The notes below the pieces were generated by a model. The model saw nothing but the letters and a program-made list of their open reading frames with translations. It ran no database searches and was not told where the DNA came from. A program made the position numbers and the translations under genes. Positions 1-7,842 of a DNA stretch of 64,000 nt are shown here, piece by piece. Source of the DNA: M1-B18 sp048264125 (GTDB lineage Bacteria > Bacillota > Clostridia > Peptostreptococcales > Natronincolaceae); the NCBI GenBank assembly GCA_048264125.1, contig JBLXDM010000003.1:62001-126000 (forward strand), in the 5' to 3' direction. Within the stretch, counting starts at the first letter, position 1, and each line of letters begins with the position of its first letter.

Positions 1-30
1 GCAAATATAACCTTTTAAACGACTAAGCAT
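1..30 (-). CDS. N-terminal fragment of a Tad-locus gene (cut by window edge)
   Basis: Only the first ten codons are visible (MLSRLKGYIC). The ATG at 30 is preceded by a strong ribosome binding site on the minus strand (GGGAGGTGAGGAT). It lies 20 bases beyond the stop of the preceding small gene in the same direction, so it is probably the next gene of the Tad operon. A positively charged start fits an inner-membrane or pilin-like protein, but ten residues are too few to name it. Confidence 0.55.
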   Translation of the reverse strand, partial: MLSRLKGYIC

Positions 31-50
31 ATCCTCACCTCCCTTAATGA

Positions 51-179
51 TTATAGTCCTACAGCTGTTCTGAACATGTCAAATAATCCTGTTGCAATTG
101 ATGTAACCTGTTGTCTGAATATAACCAACACAGCAATTGTCACCACCACAGCTATGCCTAAGCCAAAAATTTTATTCAT
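51..179 (-). CDS. 42-residue single-pass membrane peptide, possibly Flp-pilin-like
   Basis: The frame starts at ATG 179 behind a strong GGGAGGGATG ribosome binding site and ends with TAA at 51-53. The product has a short positive start (MNKIF), one hydrophobic segment over about residues 5-20, then a polar tail (FRQQVTSIATGLFDMFRTAV). It sits directly after the tadC-like gene, where Tad loci commonly encode small Flp pilins or TadE-like pseudopilins. Size and topology suit a small pilin, but I see no clear prepilin peptidase site (a G before a conserved E), so this is positional inference. Confidence 0.6.
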   Translation of the reverse strand: MNKIFGLGIAVVVTIAVLVIFRQQVTSIATGLFDMFRTAVGL

Positions 180-239
180 TACCCATCCCTCCCTTTATAT
201 TAGTTTTATAAACAATGCCGCAGGTCTAATGGCATTAAT

Positions 240-1133
240 TCACTTAAACTGAGCAGCAAAATCAATTAAAAAAGACAGACCCACAGCCACTGCATTCATT
301 GCAAATACAGCATATAGAGCTATCGCGTTGTTCCTTTCCAGCCTTTCAGGCCGCTTCATCATCTCCTCCTTTATAATATCCAAATTCATTTGCCGGACCT
401 TTTCCTCCTGTATGGCATAAAGGGTATCTACATTTTCCTTAGAGGTTTCTATTCCGGTGATAACTGCCATTACATAGTTTTGGATTGCTATTATGCCTAT
501 AGTGTCGGAAAACTCCTGTAGTGCTATCTTTTCAGATACCCCTGCCTCCAGCTTTGCATGTAAAATCTTCAAATCGTAATACAGTGGTCCCTTACAGACA
601 TTTAGGTAATCCTCTATGGTGTGGATAATGTTCTTGTGGGGTGAATATCTCAGGGTTCTGGCAAAGCGTGGAAACTCCTTTATGATATTAGCATTCAGCT
701 CCTTGAGTCTTTTTTCCAGCTCAACATCTGGCTGAAAATACATAAATACGGCAAACATTACACAAACAGATATTATAAATACACCAACCGGTATACTTGC
801 AAACACACCTACAATCAGCATCAGTACTGGATAAATCACCTTTTTTGCCAGATGCTGCTCCGGTGTTGTAGCGTCCCCTACCCGTAGCAAATCCCTTTCA
901 AGCTTTTTCCTGTTATATTCATTAATCCTTATCTTACTATTGACGAAATTGCCCAATGGCTTAAATAATTCCTCCATAAGTGGCATTTTGTTTACCTCTA
1001 TAAAATTCATAGATTTTCTATATCTTTGAATTATTTTGTTTCCCGGGGTAAATAAGTAAAGTCCCTTAAGCTTAATAAGAATTATAAATACCGCCATAGT
1101 CACTATTAATGAATGCAGCTTATTTACTGTCAT
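240..1133 (-). CDS. TadC-like inner-membrane platform protein (type II secretion F family)
   Basis: This 297-residue protein has hydrophobic segments near the N-terminus, in the middle (VLMLIVGVFASIPVGVFII, then VCVMFAVFMYF) and at the C-terminus (ALYAVFAMNAVAVGLSFLI). That is the pattern of the GspF/TadC platform family. I chose ATG 1133, not an upstream start at 1157, because AGAGGTGAGGGT directly precedes it and the longer form would overlap the tadB-like gene. It follows the tadB-like gene by about 10 bases in one operon. TadB and TadC together form the membrane platform on which the TadA ATPase acts to assemble or secrete Flp pilins. The exact TadC assignment rests on position. Confidence 0.75.
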   Translation of the reverse strand: MTVNKLHSLIVTMAVFIILIKLKGLYLFTPGNKIIQRYRKSMNFIEVNKMPLMEELFKPLGNFVNSKIRINEYNRKKLERDLLRVGDATTPEQHLAKKVIYPVLMLIVGVFASIPVGVFIISVCVMFAVFMYFQPDVELEKRLKELNANIIKEFPRFARTLRYSPHKNIIHTIEDYLNVCKGPLYYDLKILHAKLEAGVSEKIALQEFSDTIGIIAIQNYVMAVITGIETSKENVDTLYAIQEEKVRQMNLDIIKEEMMKRPERLERNNAIALYAVFAMNAVAVGLSFLIDFAAQFK

Positions 1134-1143
1134 ACCCTCACCT

Positions 1144-2103
1144 CTAATCCAATTCAATTTTTATTGGGCGATTGTCAACGTATTGCTTGTAGCTAATAAA
1201 TATTAATATTAGCACGATGATACCAAGGGAGATTTTACCCCTTACGTCATAGATCAGTAGATCATAGTAATCCCTGTAGCCAAACCGTAAAATCAATAAA
1301 TTGAGCGGCATAAAAATCAGAGTTGCGATAAACTCCCTATTATACTTTTTCCTAATGAGATCAAATTTGTCCTGCTCCTGCTGCAGATCCCTCATATCCT
1401 CCGGAATTGTAACCATCGTATACTTCAAATCCTGCCCCTGCTCCTCTGCTTGAATTGCTAGCTTTATAAATTCCTTAAAATAATAGTTGTCTATTCTGTC
1501 TCCAAGGTTTCTTAAGGCTGTAATAGTATCCTTGTTCAGGCATTGAACCTCATTGACACATACTGTAAAGTATTTATTTAATGGATGCGGTATTTGGTCC
1601 AGCTTTTTTTCGATGGCAATAATAATGTCACTCTCATGTAAATACTGCGCTATAATAATTCCCATAACCGAAGGAAGCATATATTCTATTTGAGAAAGTC
1701 TGTTTTTTGCCTTATTGTGTATATATAAAAAGGGTATGGCGCTAGTCAGTCCTCCTAATATCACCATAAGGATAGGATTTCTTAAAAGCATTCCCATCGA
1801 TATGCCTAGACTGCTGAGGATTAAGCTGTAGCTTATAAATTGCTGAAGCCTTATATTTGTTTCCGATAGCTCAAGGGTCTGTGTTACACGCCTTAGAAGC
1901 CTCTCTCTGAGGGTTGGCTTAGCATTGAGGATCTCTCTTCTCCGTTGTTCCCTTAATATATGGCTGTAATTTCTCGTCCTTTTTCCCTTTGTCCCTCCTG
2001 AGCTTAGGATACCAATATAATCTGCATTGAATATTAGCCTACCGGAGGCCAAGAGGACAACGAGAAGGCTTAGAATTACAATTAATCTGTAAAGCACCAA
2101 CAT
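1144..2103 (-). CDS. TadB-like inner-membrane platform protein (type II secretion F family)
   Basis: The protein has 319 residues, with an N-terminal membrane segment (LIVILSLLVVLLASG), a central pair (ISYSLILSSLGISMGMLL and ILMVILGGLTSAIPFLYI) and a C-terminal pair around residues 260-305. The cytoplasmic region between them contains QYLHESDIIIAIEK, typical of GspF-fold platform proteins. It begins 3 bases after the tadA stop with an AAGGGGG site upstream and is followed by the tadC-like gene. In Tad systems TadB pairs with TadC. The family call is good; the subtype is inferred from gene order. Confidence 0.78.
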   Translation of the reverse strand: MLVLYRLIVILSLLVVLLASGRLIFNADYIGILSSGGTKGKRTRNYSHILREQRRREILNAKPTLRERLLRRVTQTLELSETNIRLQQFISYSLILSSLGISMGMLLRNPILMVILGGLTSAIPFLYIHNKAKNRLSQIEYMLPSVMGIIIAQYLHESDIIIAIEKKLDQIPHPLNKYFTVCVNEVQCLNKDTITALRNLGDRIDNYYFKEFIKLAIQAEEQGQDLKYTMVTIPEDMRDLQQEQDKFDLIRKKYNREFIATLIFMPLNLLILRFGYRDYYDLLIYDVRGKISLGIIVLILIFISYKQYVDNRPIKIELD

Positions 2104-2106
2104 TCC

Positions 2107-3525
2107 TTAAACCCCCTTTTCCTCCAGAGCTCCCGAATAAAACTTTTCAATTCTTTCTCCCTCAATTCCAGCCTCTATTAATCTCTCATACAGTCCGTGG
2201 CTTATAGGCGATAAGAATAGATGCCTGCCTACAATGCTCTTTCTTGTATAACTGATATTGGTCAGGGGATGAATTTCTTCGATGGTGGTAAAGCCGGTTG
2301 CCTTGTACTTAAATATTTCGCGATACCTTAGCTTTCCTCCCTCATAGCCCTCCAGCTCTGCTATGCTCATTATCTTCCTGCTGCCGTCCTTCAGCTTCTT
2401 TTGGAAAATGCATATTGGAAATGCAGTGATGATCATATCTAAAATCATATCCTGAGTCAGAGTCGTATGCCCCATCATATACATTTGTAAAACCCTAGTT
2501 GGCGCATCCTTTGGGCCATTGGCATGAAAGCTGTTGTATATCTGATGTCCTGTATTGGCTGCAGCCACTACAGTTTGAGCCTCCGCCCCCCTCATTTCTC
2601 CTAAAACCATAGTTTCAGGAGACTGCCGAAGGGACTGCCGGAGCAAATCCAGTAGATTTGTTATCCCCTCTTTGGTTTCCCACATAAGCACATTATTAAT
2701 TGCATTACCGTTTTCATCATATTGCCGGAGGTTCAATTCAGCGGTATCCTCCATCGTTATTATCCTTCTTTCCTTTTCCAGCCTGGATAGCATAGTCTGC
2801 AGAGTGGCTGTCTTGCCGCTATTGGTAGGGCCCACCACCTCCATGCTTACATCCGCCTCCCCCAGAATATCAATAAACTCAAACATTTCCTCCGTTGCTG
2901 TGCCATATTCAATCAGTCTCCCAGCAGTATAAACCTCTTTTTTTTGCTTTCTTATGGTTAGATTTATACCAGTTAGGCATATCGGCTCTATTACAACCGC
3001 CACCCTTTGTCCATTTTTTAAACGAGCATCAACGATTGGCTCAGTAGGGGTTATGTTTTTTCCGACGGTTCTCACGATCTTCTTTGCAATGGATAGTGCC
3101 TGCTTTTGCGACGAAAACCTCTTATCTGTCCTATATTCCTTTCCCTTTACTACAATTCTAATATCTATATAGCTATTAACTCTTATTTCCTCGATATCTT
3201 CATTTATTATGTATTCCGTAATGGGTCCAAAATCCAGAATATCCTCCGTGATTATTGCCGTCGTCCTCTCCAGACCATCGTACCCATCCACCTTAACCCC
3301 TTTTTCCTGAACATATCTGGCAATATACTCTTGAATCTTATTTCTGGCATTTGCATCATTTAATGTATTCTCAAATACGTCGGGATAGGTCTCTGTCAAA
3401 TAGCTTCTAACCTCGTCTACTGCATTTTCGAGAGACCGAGAGCTCTGCTGAGTATTGGCAGCAGTCTGTTTTTGAAGGGCTGCCTCATATTTGTCCCTAT
3501 GAATATTTGGAATTATATTACTCAT
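2107..3525 (-). CDS. tadA: TadA/CpaF-type secretion ATPase
   Basis: This 472-residue hexameric ATPase powers pilin assembly or secretion at the inner membrane. The Walker A motif GPTNSGKT lies at about residues 232-239. A Walker B/Asp-box like segment (TMVLGEMRG) follows near 305, and a His-containing segment (NSFHANGPKDAPTR) near 330-345, as in the CpaF/VirB11 family. The N-terminal part (about 1-100) is the usual CpaF helical domain. The start overlaps the stop of the upstream ParA-like gene by 8 bases, indicating translational coupling. It lies between the TadZ-like and TadB-like genes, the standard Tad order. Confidence 0.92.
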   Translation of the reverse strand: MSNIIPNIHRDKYEAALQKQTAANTQQSSRSLENAVDEVRSYLTETYPDVFENTLNDANARNKIQEYIARYVQEKGVKVDGYDGLERTTAIITEDILDFGPITEYIINEDIEEIRVNSYIDIRIVVKGKEYRTDKRFSSQKQALSIAKKIVRTVGKNITPTEPIVDARLKNGQRVAVVIEPICLTGINLTIRKQKKEVYTAGRLIEYGTATEEMFEFIDILGEADVSMEVVGPTNSGKTATLQTMLSRLEKERRIITMEDTAELNLRQYDENGNAINNVLMWETKEGITNLLDLLRQSLRQSPETMVLGEMRGAEAQTVVAAANTGHQIYNSFHANGPKDAPTRVLQMYMMGHTTLTQDMILDMIITAFPICIFQKKLKDGSRKIMSIAELEGYEGGKLRYREIFKYKATGFTTIEEIHPLTNISYTRKSIVGRHLFLSPISHGLYERLIEAGIEGERIEKFYSGALEEKGV

Positions 3526-4372
3526 TTTCAGACACTCCCTTGCGATTGAATTTTTTCAAGTAATGCCACAGCCTCAGTCCCGATGGACTCCTCACCAGCC
3601 CTTTTGAAGCCACATTTTCCTCCTCTGTCAATAGCCTGAAAATCTCCGCTATACCCTTCGTAAGCCTTCTATCCTTTAGGCCTCCTCCATTTTCAAATGC
3701 ACCTTTTCCCTCATTCATATCCCTTACTAAATGCTTGTTAAAGGGAATGACTGCAGCTATTGGAATATTGCAGACCTTATATATTTCCTCCTCCGACAAT
3801 AGCCCCATATCCTTATTCACAACTAAAATAATGTCCTTATGTGGTATGTTTATTTCTGTAAAAAAATTAAGATATCCCTTTAATGCAACTAATGAATTAT
3901 AATCGTTATCTATGATGGCAATTATTTTATCTGCAAACTTCAAGCCCTCATAGCTGGTTAGCTCAAAGTAGGAGGTGGGCAAATCCAGAAGCAGCAGGTT
4001 AAATTTATTTTTAGATATTTGCAAAAGCCTAGAAATCTGAGCATCCGTAACCTCAAATAAATCGTCAACCTTATTATTGAGATTCAAGGCTAAGCAAAAG
4101 AGGTTTTCATTGATCTTTTGATTATTATGAAAATTCGTTATAACCTCCGAATCCCGTTCTGTGTAGAGGGCCTCCTTTAAGCTTTTTTCTCTCGGAAGTC
4201 TTATGTCAAGGGCCGCTGCAGCAGATGGACATTGTCTGTTTAGGTCTATAATCCCTGTCAATAGCTTTTTTGAAGCTGCATACCTCGCCAAATGGGCTGC
4301 TATCAGTGTTTTTCCTACACCTGCCTTGGGTGACCATATAGCAAATACACGTTTATCGATAGTATCCTTCAA
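3518..4372 (-). CDS. TadZ/CpaE-like ParA-family ATPase
   Basis: The 284-residue protein opens with a deviant Walker A motif (SPKAGVGKT, about residues 14-22) and then LTGIIDLNRQCPSAAAAL and LLLLDLPTSY, the switch regions of ParA/MinD ATPases. TadZ/CpaE proteins of this family localise Tad pilus machines in the cell. I see no N-terminal receiver-like domain, so it is a short form. The start is TTG at 4372, overlapping the stop of the SAF-domain gene by 4 bases; the only upstream site (AAAGGGG) is rather far, so coupling is likely. A second ParA-like domain occurs in the kinase fusion two genes upstream. Confidence 0.8.
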   Translation of the reverse strand: MKDTIDKRVFAIWSPKAGVGKTLIAAHLARYAASKKLLTGIIDLNRQCPSAAAALDIRLPREKSLKEALYTERDSEVITNFHNNQKINENLFCLALNLNNKVDDLFEVTDAQISRLLQISKNKFNLLLLDLPTSYFELTSYEGLKFADKIIAIIDNDYNSLVALKGYLNFFTEINIPHKDIILVVNKDMGLLSEEEIYKVCNIPIAAVIPFNKHLVRDMNEGKGAFENGGGLKDRRLTKGIAEIFRLLTEEENVASKGLVRSPSGLRLWHYLKKFNRKGVSENE

Positions 4373-5205
4373 TTAATCCCAAACCCCTTTCCTTTAGTCT
4401 CCTTTTCCTCCGATTCCTCATTATTGACTTCTGTCGTTATTGCCTCAGGGGTAGGCGGCTGATTCTGCGCCTCCTGTAGAGTAGTCTCCTGCTCTACAAT
4501 ATCTGCAGCAGCCTCTACATTTCCACCTGCGGCAAGTATCCTTGGCCTTAGTGAAAGATGCACAATACCGTCATTCATGTATTTTACCAGCAATGTCTGC
4601 TGCTGCTTGTTGGCTTTAACTGTTACCACTGCGGGTATTGAATTATCACTGCTGCCGGCATCCTCCGTCTCCTCCATATTTTTCCCCCTATTATTGCTAA
4701 TACTGATAATTTCAAGGTTTGAAAGCTCCTCCAGCATCAAAACCCTGCTGTCCATCCCGGTAGTCTCAGGCTTTAAATAGATAATCGCTCTAACAAAGTC
4801 ACCCTTTTCTGCTATTCCCGCCACCGACCGTGTCAGGTTAGTATCAAAGGAGATGCCATCCATTTCAGGGTCCTCATACAGAAAAGCATTTACAGGCTCC
4901 TTCTCGTCTTGGAAAAAACCCTCCTGCAGAACGATACCCTTTGGTAAATCTGACTTTGCATACATCCCGAGAACATCGACCTTATCTAAAATGGTATCCC
5001 TTGCCAAGCCATAGCTTCCCTTTTCCACCAGCTCCAAATCAGAATCCTTTACCATTTGGTTTTTTCCTAGGTCATACCTTAGCTGAATAACCATTGTGGT
5101 TTCTCTCGTGCTTTTATTATCACGTGGTACAATATAGAAGCCCACCAGCACAGCAATACAAATACATATCAACACTAGAACAAAATCCAATAATCTCTTC
5201 TTCAT
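4369..5205 (-). CDS. CpaB/RcpC-like SAF-domain protein of the Tad locus
   Basis: The protein has 278 residues. An N-terminal membrane anchor (LLDFVLVLICICIAVLVGFYIV) is followed by a SAF domain at about residues 45-100 (KNQMVKDSDLELVEKG and LPKGIVLQEGFF). A second extracytoplasmic domain ends near residue 235, and the C-terminal tail is rich in Glu, Gln and Pro (about 240-278). This is the layout of Flp pilus assembly protein CpaB/RcpC, thought to act at the cell envelope. ATG 5205 is preferred over an upstream start at 5229 because GGGAGGGAAGGGA immediately precedes it. It belongs to the minus-strand Tad operon between the kinase and the TadZ-like gene. Confidence 0.75.
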   Translation of the reverse strand: MKKRLLDFVLVLICICIAVLVGFYIVPRDNKSTRETTMVIQLRYDLGKNQMVKDSDLELVEKGSYGLARDTILDKVDVLGMYAKSDLPKGIVLQEGFFQDEKEPVNAFLYEDPEMDGISFDTNLTRSVAGIAEKGDFVRAIIYLKPETTGMDSRVLMLEELSNLEIISISNNRGKNMEETEDAGSSDNSIPAVVTVKANKQQQTLLVKYMNDGIVHLSLRPRILAAGGNVEAAADIVEQETTLQEAQNQPPTPEAITTEVNNEESEEKETKGKGFGIN

Positions 5206-5225
5206 TCCCTTCCCTCCCGTAAAAA

Positions 5226-7055
5226 TCACTTTGTCAAAGCCCTCTTAAGCGCACCTGTTATTCCCCTTTTTCTGGCGCTCTTTAGCTGATACATGCCTTC
5301 AGCCAGCTGGTCTATGGCCTCGTCAAACTCCTTAGCCCTACCATATAAAGGCGATGGCGCTTTCTGAAGCATGGCTTCCACCAGCTCTTTATATTTATCC
5401 GGCACCTTATATACACGCTTAAATGTGATGCTCAATGTATCCGCCCCGTAAACCTCTACCTCCTCCAGGAAATCTAAAACCTCCTTCTCCGTTATGCCTT
5501 TGACAGCAACATCCTTAGTAATTACTAAGCTCATATTTCTATAGCTGGAGGCCTCTATGCCCTGTAGCCTTGAAGGCAGACCCAATATATTGGAAATCGT
5601 CTTATCCACCAGCAGTAGTCTTTCGTTACAAATTGAAAGCATTTTATTGATAACACTCTTTTCGTGACCTCTAGATATATCAATAATTATTACATTGGCA
5701 GCAGTATTTTTTAATATTGCCTCCAGCATACTATAGTCAAAGCTGTAGCTGCTGTCACGATGATCTGTATAAATTTCTATTCCCCTATGCTTTGTGCAGT
5801 ATTTCTCAAGACTGTGTATTTCTTTATTTAGTCGAAGGTCCTTACTAAGCTGTTTTAGCCTCTGGTAATTTTCAGGAGTGTCAATATTAAAATGATACTG
5901 TACATCCTTTTTCTCGCTGTCGGTATCAATCAGAGCAACAGCTATTCCTTTCCTTGCATAGGCACTGGCCAGATTACAGGCTAAGGTTGTTTTACCTACG
6001 GAGTAGGGGCTGTATATACCGATAATTTTCTTATAATCCGACGGAAGCTCCTGAATATATTGCACCTGACTCTTCATGCCAACACGAATCATGGTTAGGG
6101 CCTCTTTAAGCTCTACTGCCGTTTGATATCTCTTTTCAGGCTCCTCTGCTATGGACTTTAACAGCACCTCCCTTAGGGGCTTTGTTATTTGAATACTATG
6201 AAGCATTCCTCGTTTAATATCCTCTGTCTCCGCATTAGTAAGTAAAAATAACAGCATTAGCCCAAGGCAGTATATGTCAGTTCTTTGGTCTGAAATTCCA
6301 TAGAGCTGCTCAGGGGCAGCATAGGCTGCAGTGTACGCCATCCAAGGGCTCGAATCCCCTTCCTTATTGAGGCTCAATTCCTTGGATATACCAAAATCAA
6401 TCAAGGTAGCTACATTATTATGAGTTATAATGATATTGGAGGGCTTCATATCGTTGTAAATGATAGGTCTTGGCTTCAGGCTATGCAGGTAATCCAACGC
6501 CTCCAGCAGCTGTATACCCCAGTTGATTATCGTTTCTTCGTCAAAGGGCCCTTCCATATCCATCCTTCTGTCCAGAGGAGTGCCCTCTATGTAGCTTTCA
6601 ACAATATACACTCCTGCATCCGTGTAAATCACCTCAACTATTTTAGGTAAATAGATATGATTCAGCCGCTTCAATATGTCTTCCTCCACAATCGGAATAC
6701 GCTGACCTTCCTTGCTGTATCGTATAAGCTTAATGGCCCATAGATTGCCCATAGAAATGGATTTGCACAGATATACCTGACCCATGCCACCCTTGCCCAG
6801 CTTTTCCATCACCAGATATCTGCCATCTATGGTTGATCCCTTCTCAAGATCATTTCCAGTGTCTGTAGCAATTAGTTGAGTTTCATCCCTTCTAATCGAA
6901 CTAAATTCTCTTTCAGCTGCCGATTCCTTCGGAGCAGCCTTTTGCGAATGGTGCTTTTCGGTATTTATCTTACTTTTAAAATATAAAAACAGAAATAAAG
7001 CAACAGCTAGGATTACCAGATAAGCTACAATGACAATCACCTCATTTTTTAACAT
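5226..7055 (-). CDS. Membrane-anchored Ser/Thr kinase fused to a ParA/MinD-like ATPase domain
   Basis: The 609-residue protein has three parts. An N-terminal membrane helix spans about residues 6-26. A Hanks-type kinase domain covers about 78-325, with glycine loop GKGGMG, Lys109 in WAIKLI, catalytic loop YNDMKPSN (about 200-207; Asp kept, the usual HR replaced by YN), DFG at 220-222 and APEQ near 247. A C-terminal ParA-like domain starts with Walker A SPYSVGKTT at about 349-357, followed by ALIDTD and NVIIIDIS. The kinase looks catalytically intact. As first gene of the Tad operon it probably regulates pilus or secretion assembly, but substrate and role are unknown. No good ribosome binding site precedes ATG 7055, and a GAGGTG lies just inside the frame, so the start is less certain. 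Confidence 0.85.
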   Translation of the reverse strand: MLKNEVIVIVAYLVILAVALFLFLYFKSKINTEKHHSQKAAPKESAAEREFSSIRRDETQLIATDTGNDLEKGSTIDGRYLVMEKLGKGGMGQVYLCKSISMGNLWAIKLIRYSKEGQRIPIVEEDILKRLNHIYLPKIVEVIYTDAGVYIVESYIEGTPLDRRMDMEGPFDEETIINWGIQLLEALDYLHSLKPRPIIYNDMKPSNIIITHNNVATLIDFGISKELSLNKEGDSSPWMAYTAAYAAPEQLYGISDQRTDIYCLGLMLLFLLTNAETEDIKRGMLHSIQITKPLREVLLKSIAEEPEKRYQTAVELKEALTMIRVGMKSQVQYIQELPSDYKKIIGIYSPYSVGKTTLACNLASAYARKGIAVALIDTDSEKKDVQYHFNIDTPENYQRLKQLSKDLRLNKEIHSLEKYCTKHRGIEIYTDHRDSSYSFDYSMLEAILKNTAANVIIIDISRGHEKSVINKMLSICNERLLLVDKTISNILGLPSRLQGIEASSYRNMSLVITKDVAVKGITEKEVLDFLEEVEVYGADTLSITFKRVYKVPDKYKELVEAMLQKAPSPLYGRAKEFDEAIDQLAEGMYQLKSARKRGITGALKRALTK

Positions 7056-7266
7056 ACTATAAATGTGCTAATGTATAATTAAGCGGGTAAACGCATTGAA
7101 AAAACAGGATTTTAAAATTAACATTCCGAAATTCGAATTATATTTAAAGCTCAATTTTGCATATTTGTTACATTAACCCTATTAAAAAACCGCCTTACAG
7201 CGATATTAGTATTATAAAGTTAGCTTTTAATGATTTTTGTTACTTTTGATCCCTATCTCTTGTAGC

Positions 7267-7295
7267 ATTATACAAATAATACCACTATTTTACAA
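7267..7295 (-). promoter_or_regulatory. Probable sigma-A promoter of the Tad operon
   Basis: On the minus strand TTGTAA (7290-7295) and TATAAT (7267-7272) are separated by 17 bases. Initiation would fall near 7260, leaving a leader of about 205 bases before ATG 7055. I looked for a cyclic-di-GMP riboswitch in that leader and found no recognisable core. Confidence 0.5.
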
Positions 7296-7361
7296 TATGC
7301 ACAATATAATGACACAATACGTTTATAAAAAATATAATGAATTTTCAGACTAATTGAAAAG

Positions 7362-7382
7362 CCACCGATTTTGGGTCGGTGG
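7362..7382 (-). terminator. Hairpin, weak terminator candidate
   Basis: CCACCGA (7362-7368) and TCGGTGG (7376-7382) form a perfect 7-bp stem with a 7-base loop. Read on the minus strand it is followed by CTTTTC, a weak U-tract. It separates the toxin module from the Tad promoter. The rest of 7056-7480 is AT-rich and holds no other feature I can support. Confidence 0.4.
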
Positions 7383-7483
7383 TCCTATAAAAGCTCTATA
7401 TAATGCAACAGATTTTTGCATTTTTTGAAGTACAAAGACGGTATTTAGAGATGCGAGTTATATTAACCTATAAAAAAGTGTGA

Positions 7484-7512
7484 TTTACTTTTATATAATA
7501 ATATGGTATTAT
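7484..7512 (+). promoter_or_regulatory. Promoter of the holin-like toxin mRNA
   Basis: TTTACT (7484-7489), a 17-base spacer and TATTAT (7507-7512) form a good sigma-A promoter on the plus strand. Transcription should begin near 7519, giving a leader of about 67 bases that carries the Shine-Dalgarno-masking hairpin. Confidence 0.65.
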
Positions 7513-7548
7513 CTGGATTAGGTAATCGGATAAAGCAGGGTGTGATTG

Positions 7549-7579
7549 CCACCTCATTTCAACAGATGAAAGGAGGTGG
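7549..7579 (+). promoter_or_regulatory. Hairpin masking the toxin ribosome binding site
   Basis: CCACCTC (7549-7555) pairs perfectly with GAGGTGG (7573-7579), and TTTCA (7557-7561) pairs with TGAAA (7567-7571) around loop ACAGA. One A-G mismatch lies between the two helices. The helix buries the GGAGGTG ribosome binding site that sits 7 bases before ATG 7586. Such masking is typical of type I toxin mRNAs. Confidence 0.75.
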
Positions 7580-7585
7580 GGCGAT

Positions 7586-7696
7586 ATGACTACATATGAA
7601 GCAATATCCTTAATGATACTGTTCTCTATGCTTGTTATAGCGCTTGTCTCCTTAATTATTACCATATTTAAGGTAATCATAAGGACAAAAAGATAA
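7586..7696 (+). CDS. Putative holin-like toxin, 36 residues (type I toxin, TxpA/BsrG-like group)
   Basis: The peptide MTTYEAISLMILFSMLVIAL, continued by a hydrophobic stretch and ending in KVIIRTKR, matches the short holin-like toxin family: polar MTTYEAI start, one membrane helix (about residues 7-30) and a basic tail. These peptides insert in the cytoplasmic membrane and are silenced by an antisense RNA. The gene has a strong but masked ribosome binding site, its own promoter (7484-7512), a structured 3' end (7725-7777) and a divergent minus-strand promoter at 7780-7807 for an antisense RNA. It is the only plus-strand gene in the first 42 kb and sits in the gap between the Tad operon and the ribosomal protein operon. 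Confidence 0.88.
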   Translation: MTTYEAISLMILFSMLVIALVSLIITIFKVIIRTKR

Positions 7697-7773
7697 TCAC
7701 CCTGCCTCGCACGCAGAGTGATTAGGTAATACAAGCTCTGTGGCAACCGCACCTTGCGGTGCCGATTACCTTT
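7685..7773 (-). ncRNA. Predicted antisense antitoxin RNA (RatA-like in position)
   Basis: A minus-strand promoter at 7780-7807 should start transcription near 7773. The RNA would run through a hairpin (AATCAC, CTG pairing with CAG, GTGATT; 7695-7723) followed by five U residues at 7691-7687, so it should end near 7685, about 90 nucleotides. It is fully complementary to the toxin mRNA 3' untranslated region and overlaps the last few toxin codons, the arrangement known for TxpA/RatA. The exact ends are inferred. Confidence 0.7.
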
Positions 7774-7777
7774 GTTT
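7725..7777 (+). terminator. 3' structure and terminator of the toxin mRNA
   Basis: GGTAAT (7725-7730) pairs with ATTACC (7765-7770), enclosing a second helix GGCA-a-CCGCA / TGCGG-TGCC with loop CCT (7742-7763). TTTGTTT follows. This is a plausible intrinsic terminator on the plus strand and also forms the first folded part of the antisense RNA. Confidence 0.6.
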
Positions 7778-7779
7778 AT

Positions 7780-7807
7780 ATTATAGCACTTTATTTACCA
7801 TAGTAAA
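7780..7807 (-). promoter_or_regulatory. Promoter of the antisense antitoxin RNA
   Basis: On the minus strand TTTACT (7802-7807) and a perfect TATAAT (7780-7785) are spaced by 16 bases, directed against the toxin gene. It is stronger at the -10 than the toxin promoter, as expected for an antitoxin in excess. Confidence 0.7.
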
Positions 7808-7842
7808 CACTTATTTATCTAAAAATTTCATTTCTAAAATTA

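Noticed and set aside
7056..7260. Possible cyclic-di-GMP riboswitch in the Tad leader
   Set aside because: Tad and pilus genes often have one, but I found no GGGACGCAAAGCC-like core or tetraloop-receptor pattern on the minus strand.
7468..7752. 94-codon minus-strand open frame covering the toxin gene
   Set aside because: It is antisense to the recognised holin-like peptide, has no ribosome binding site and lacks family features; the plus-strand reading explains the sequence.
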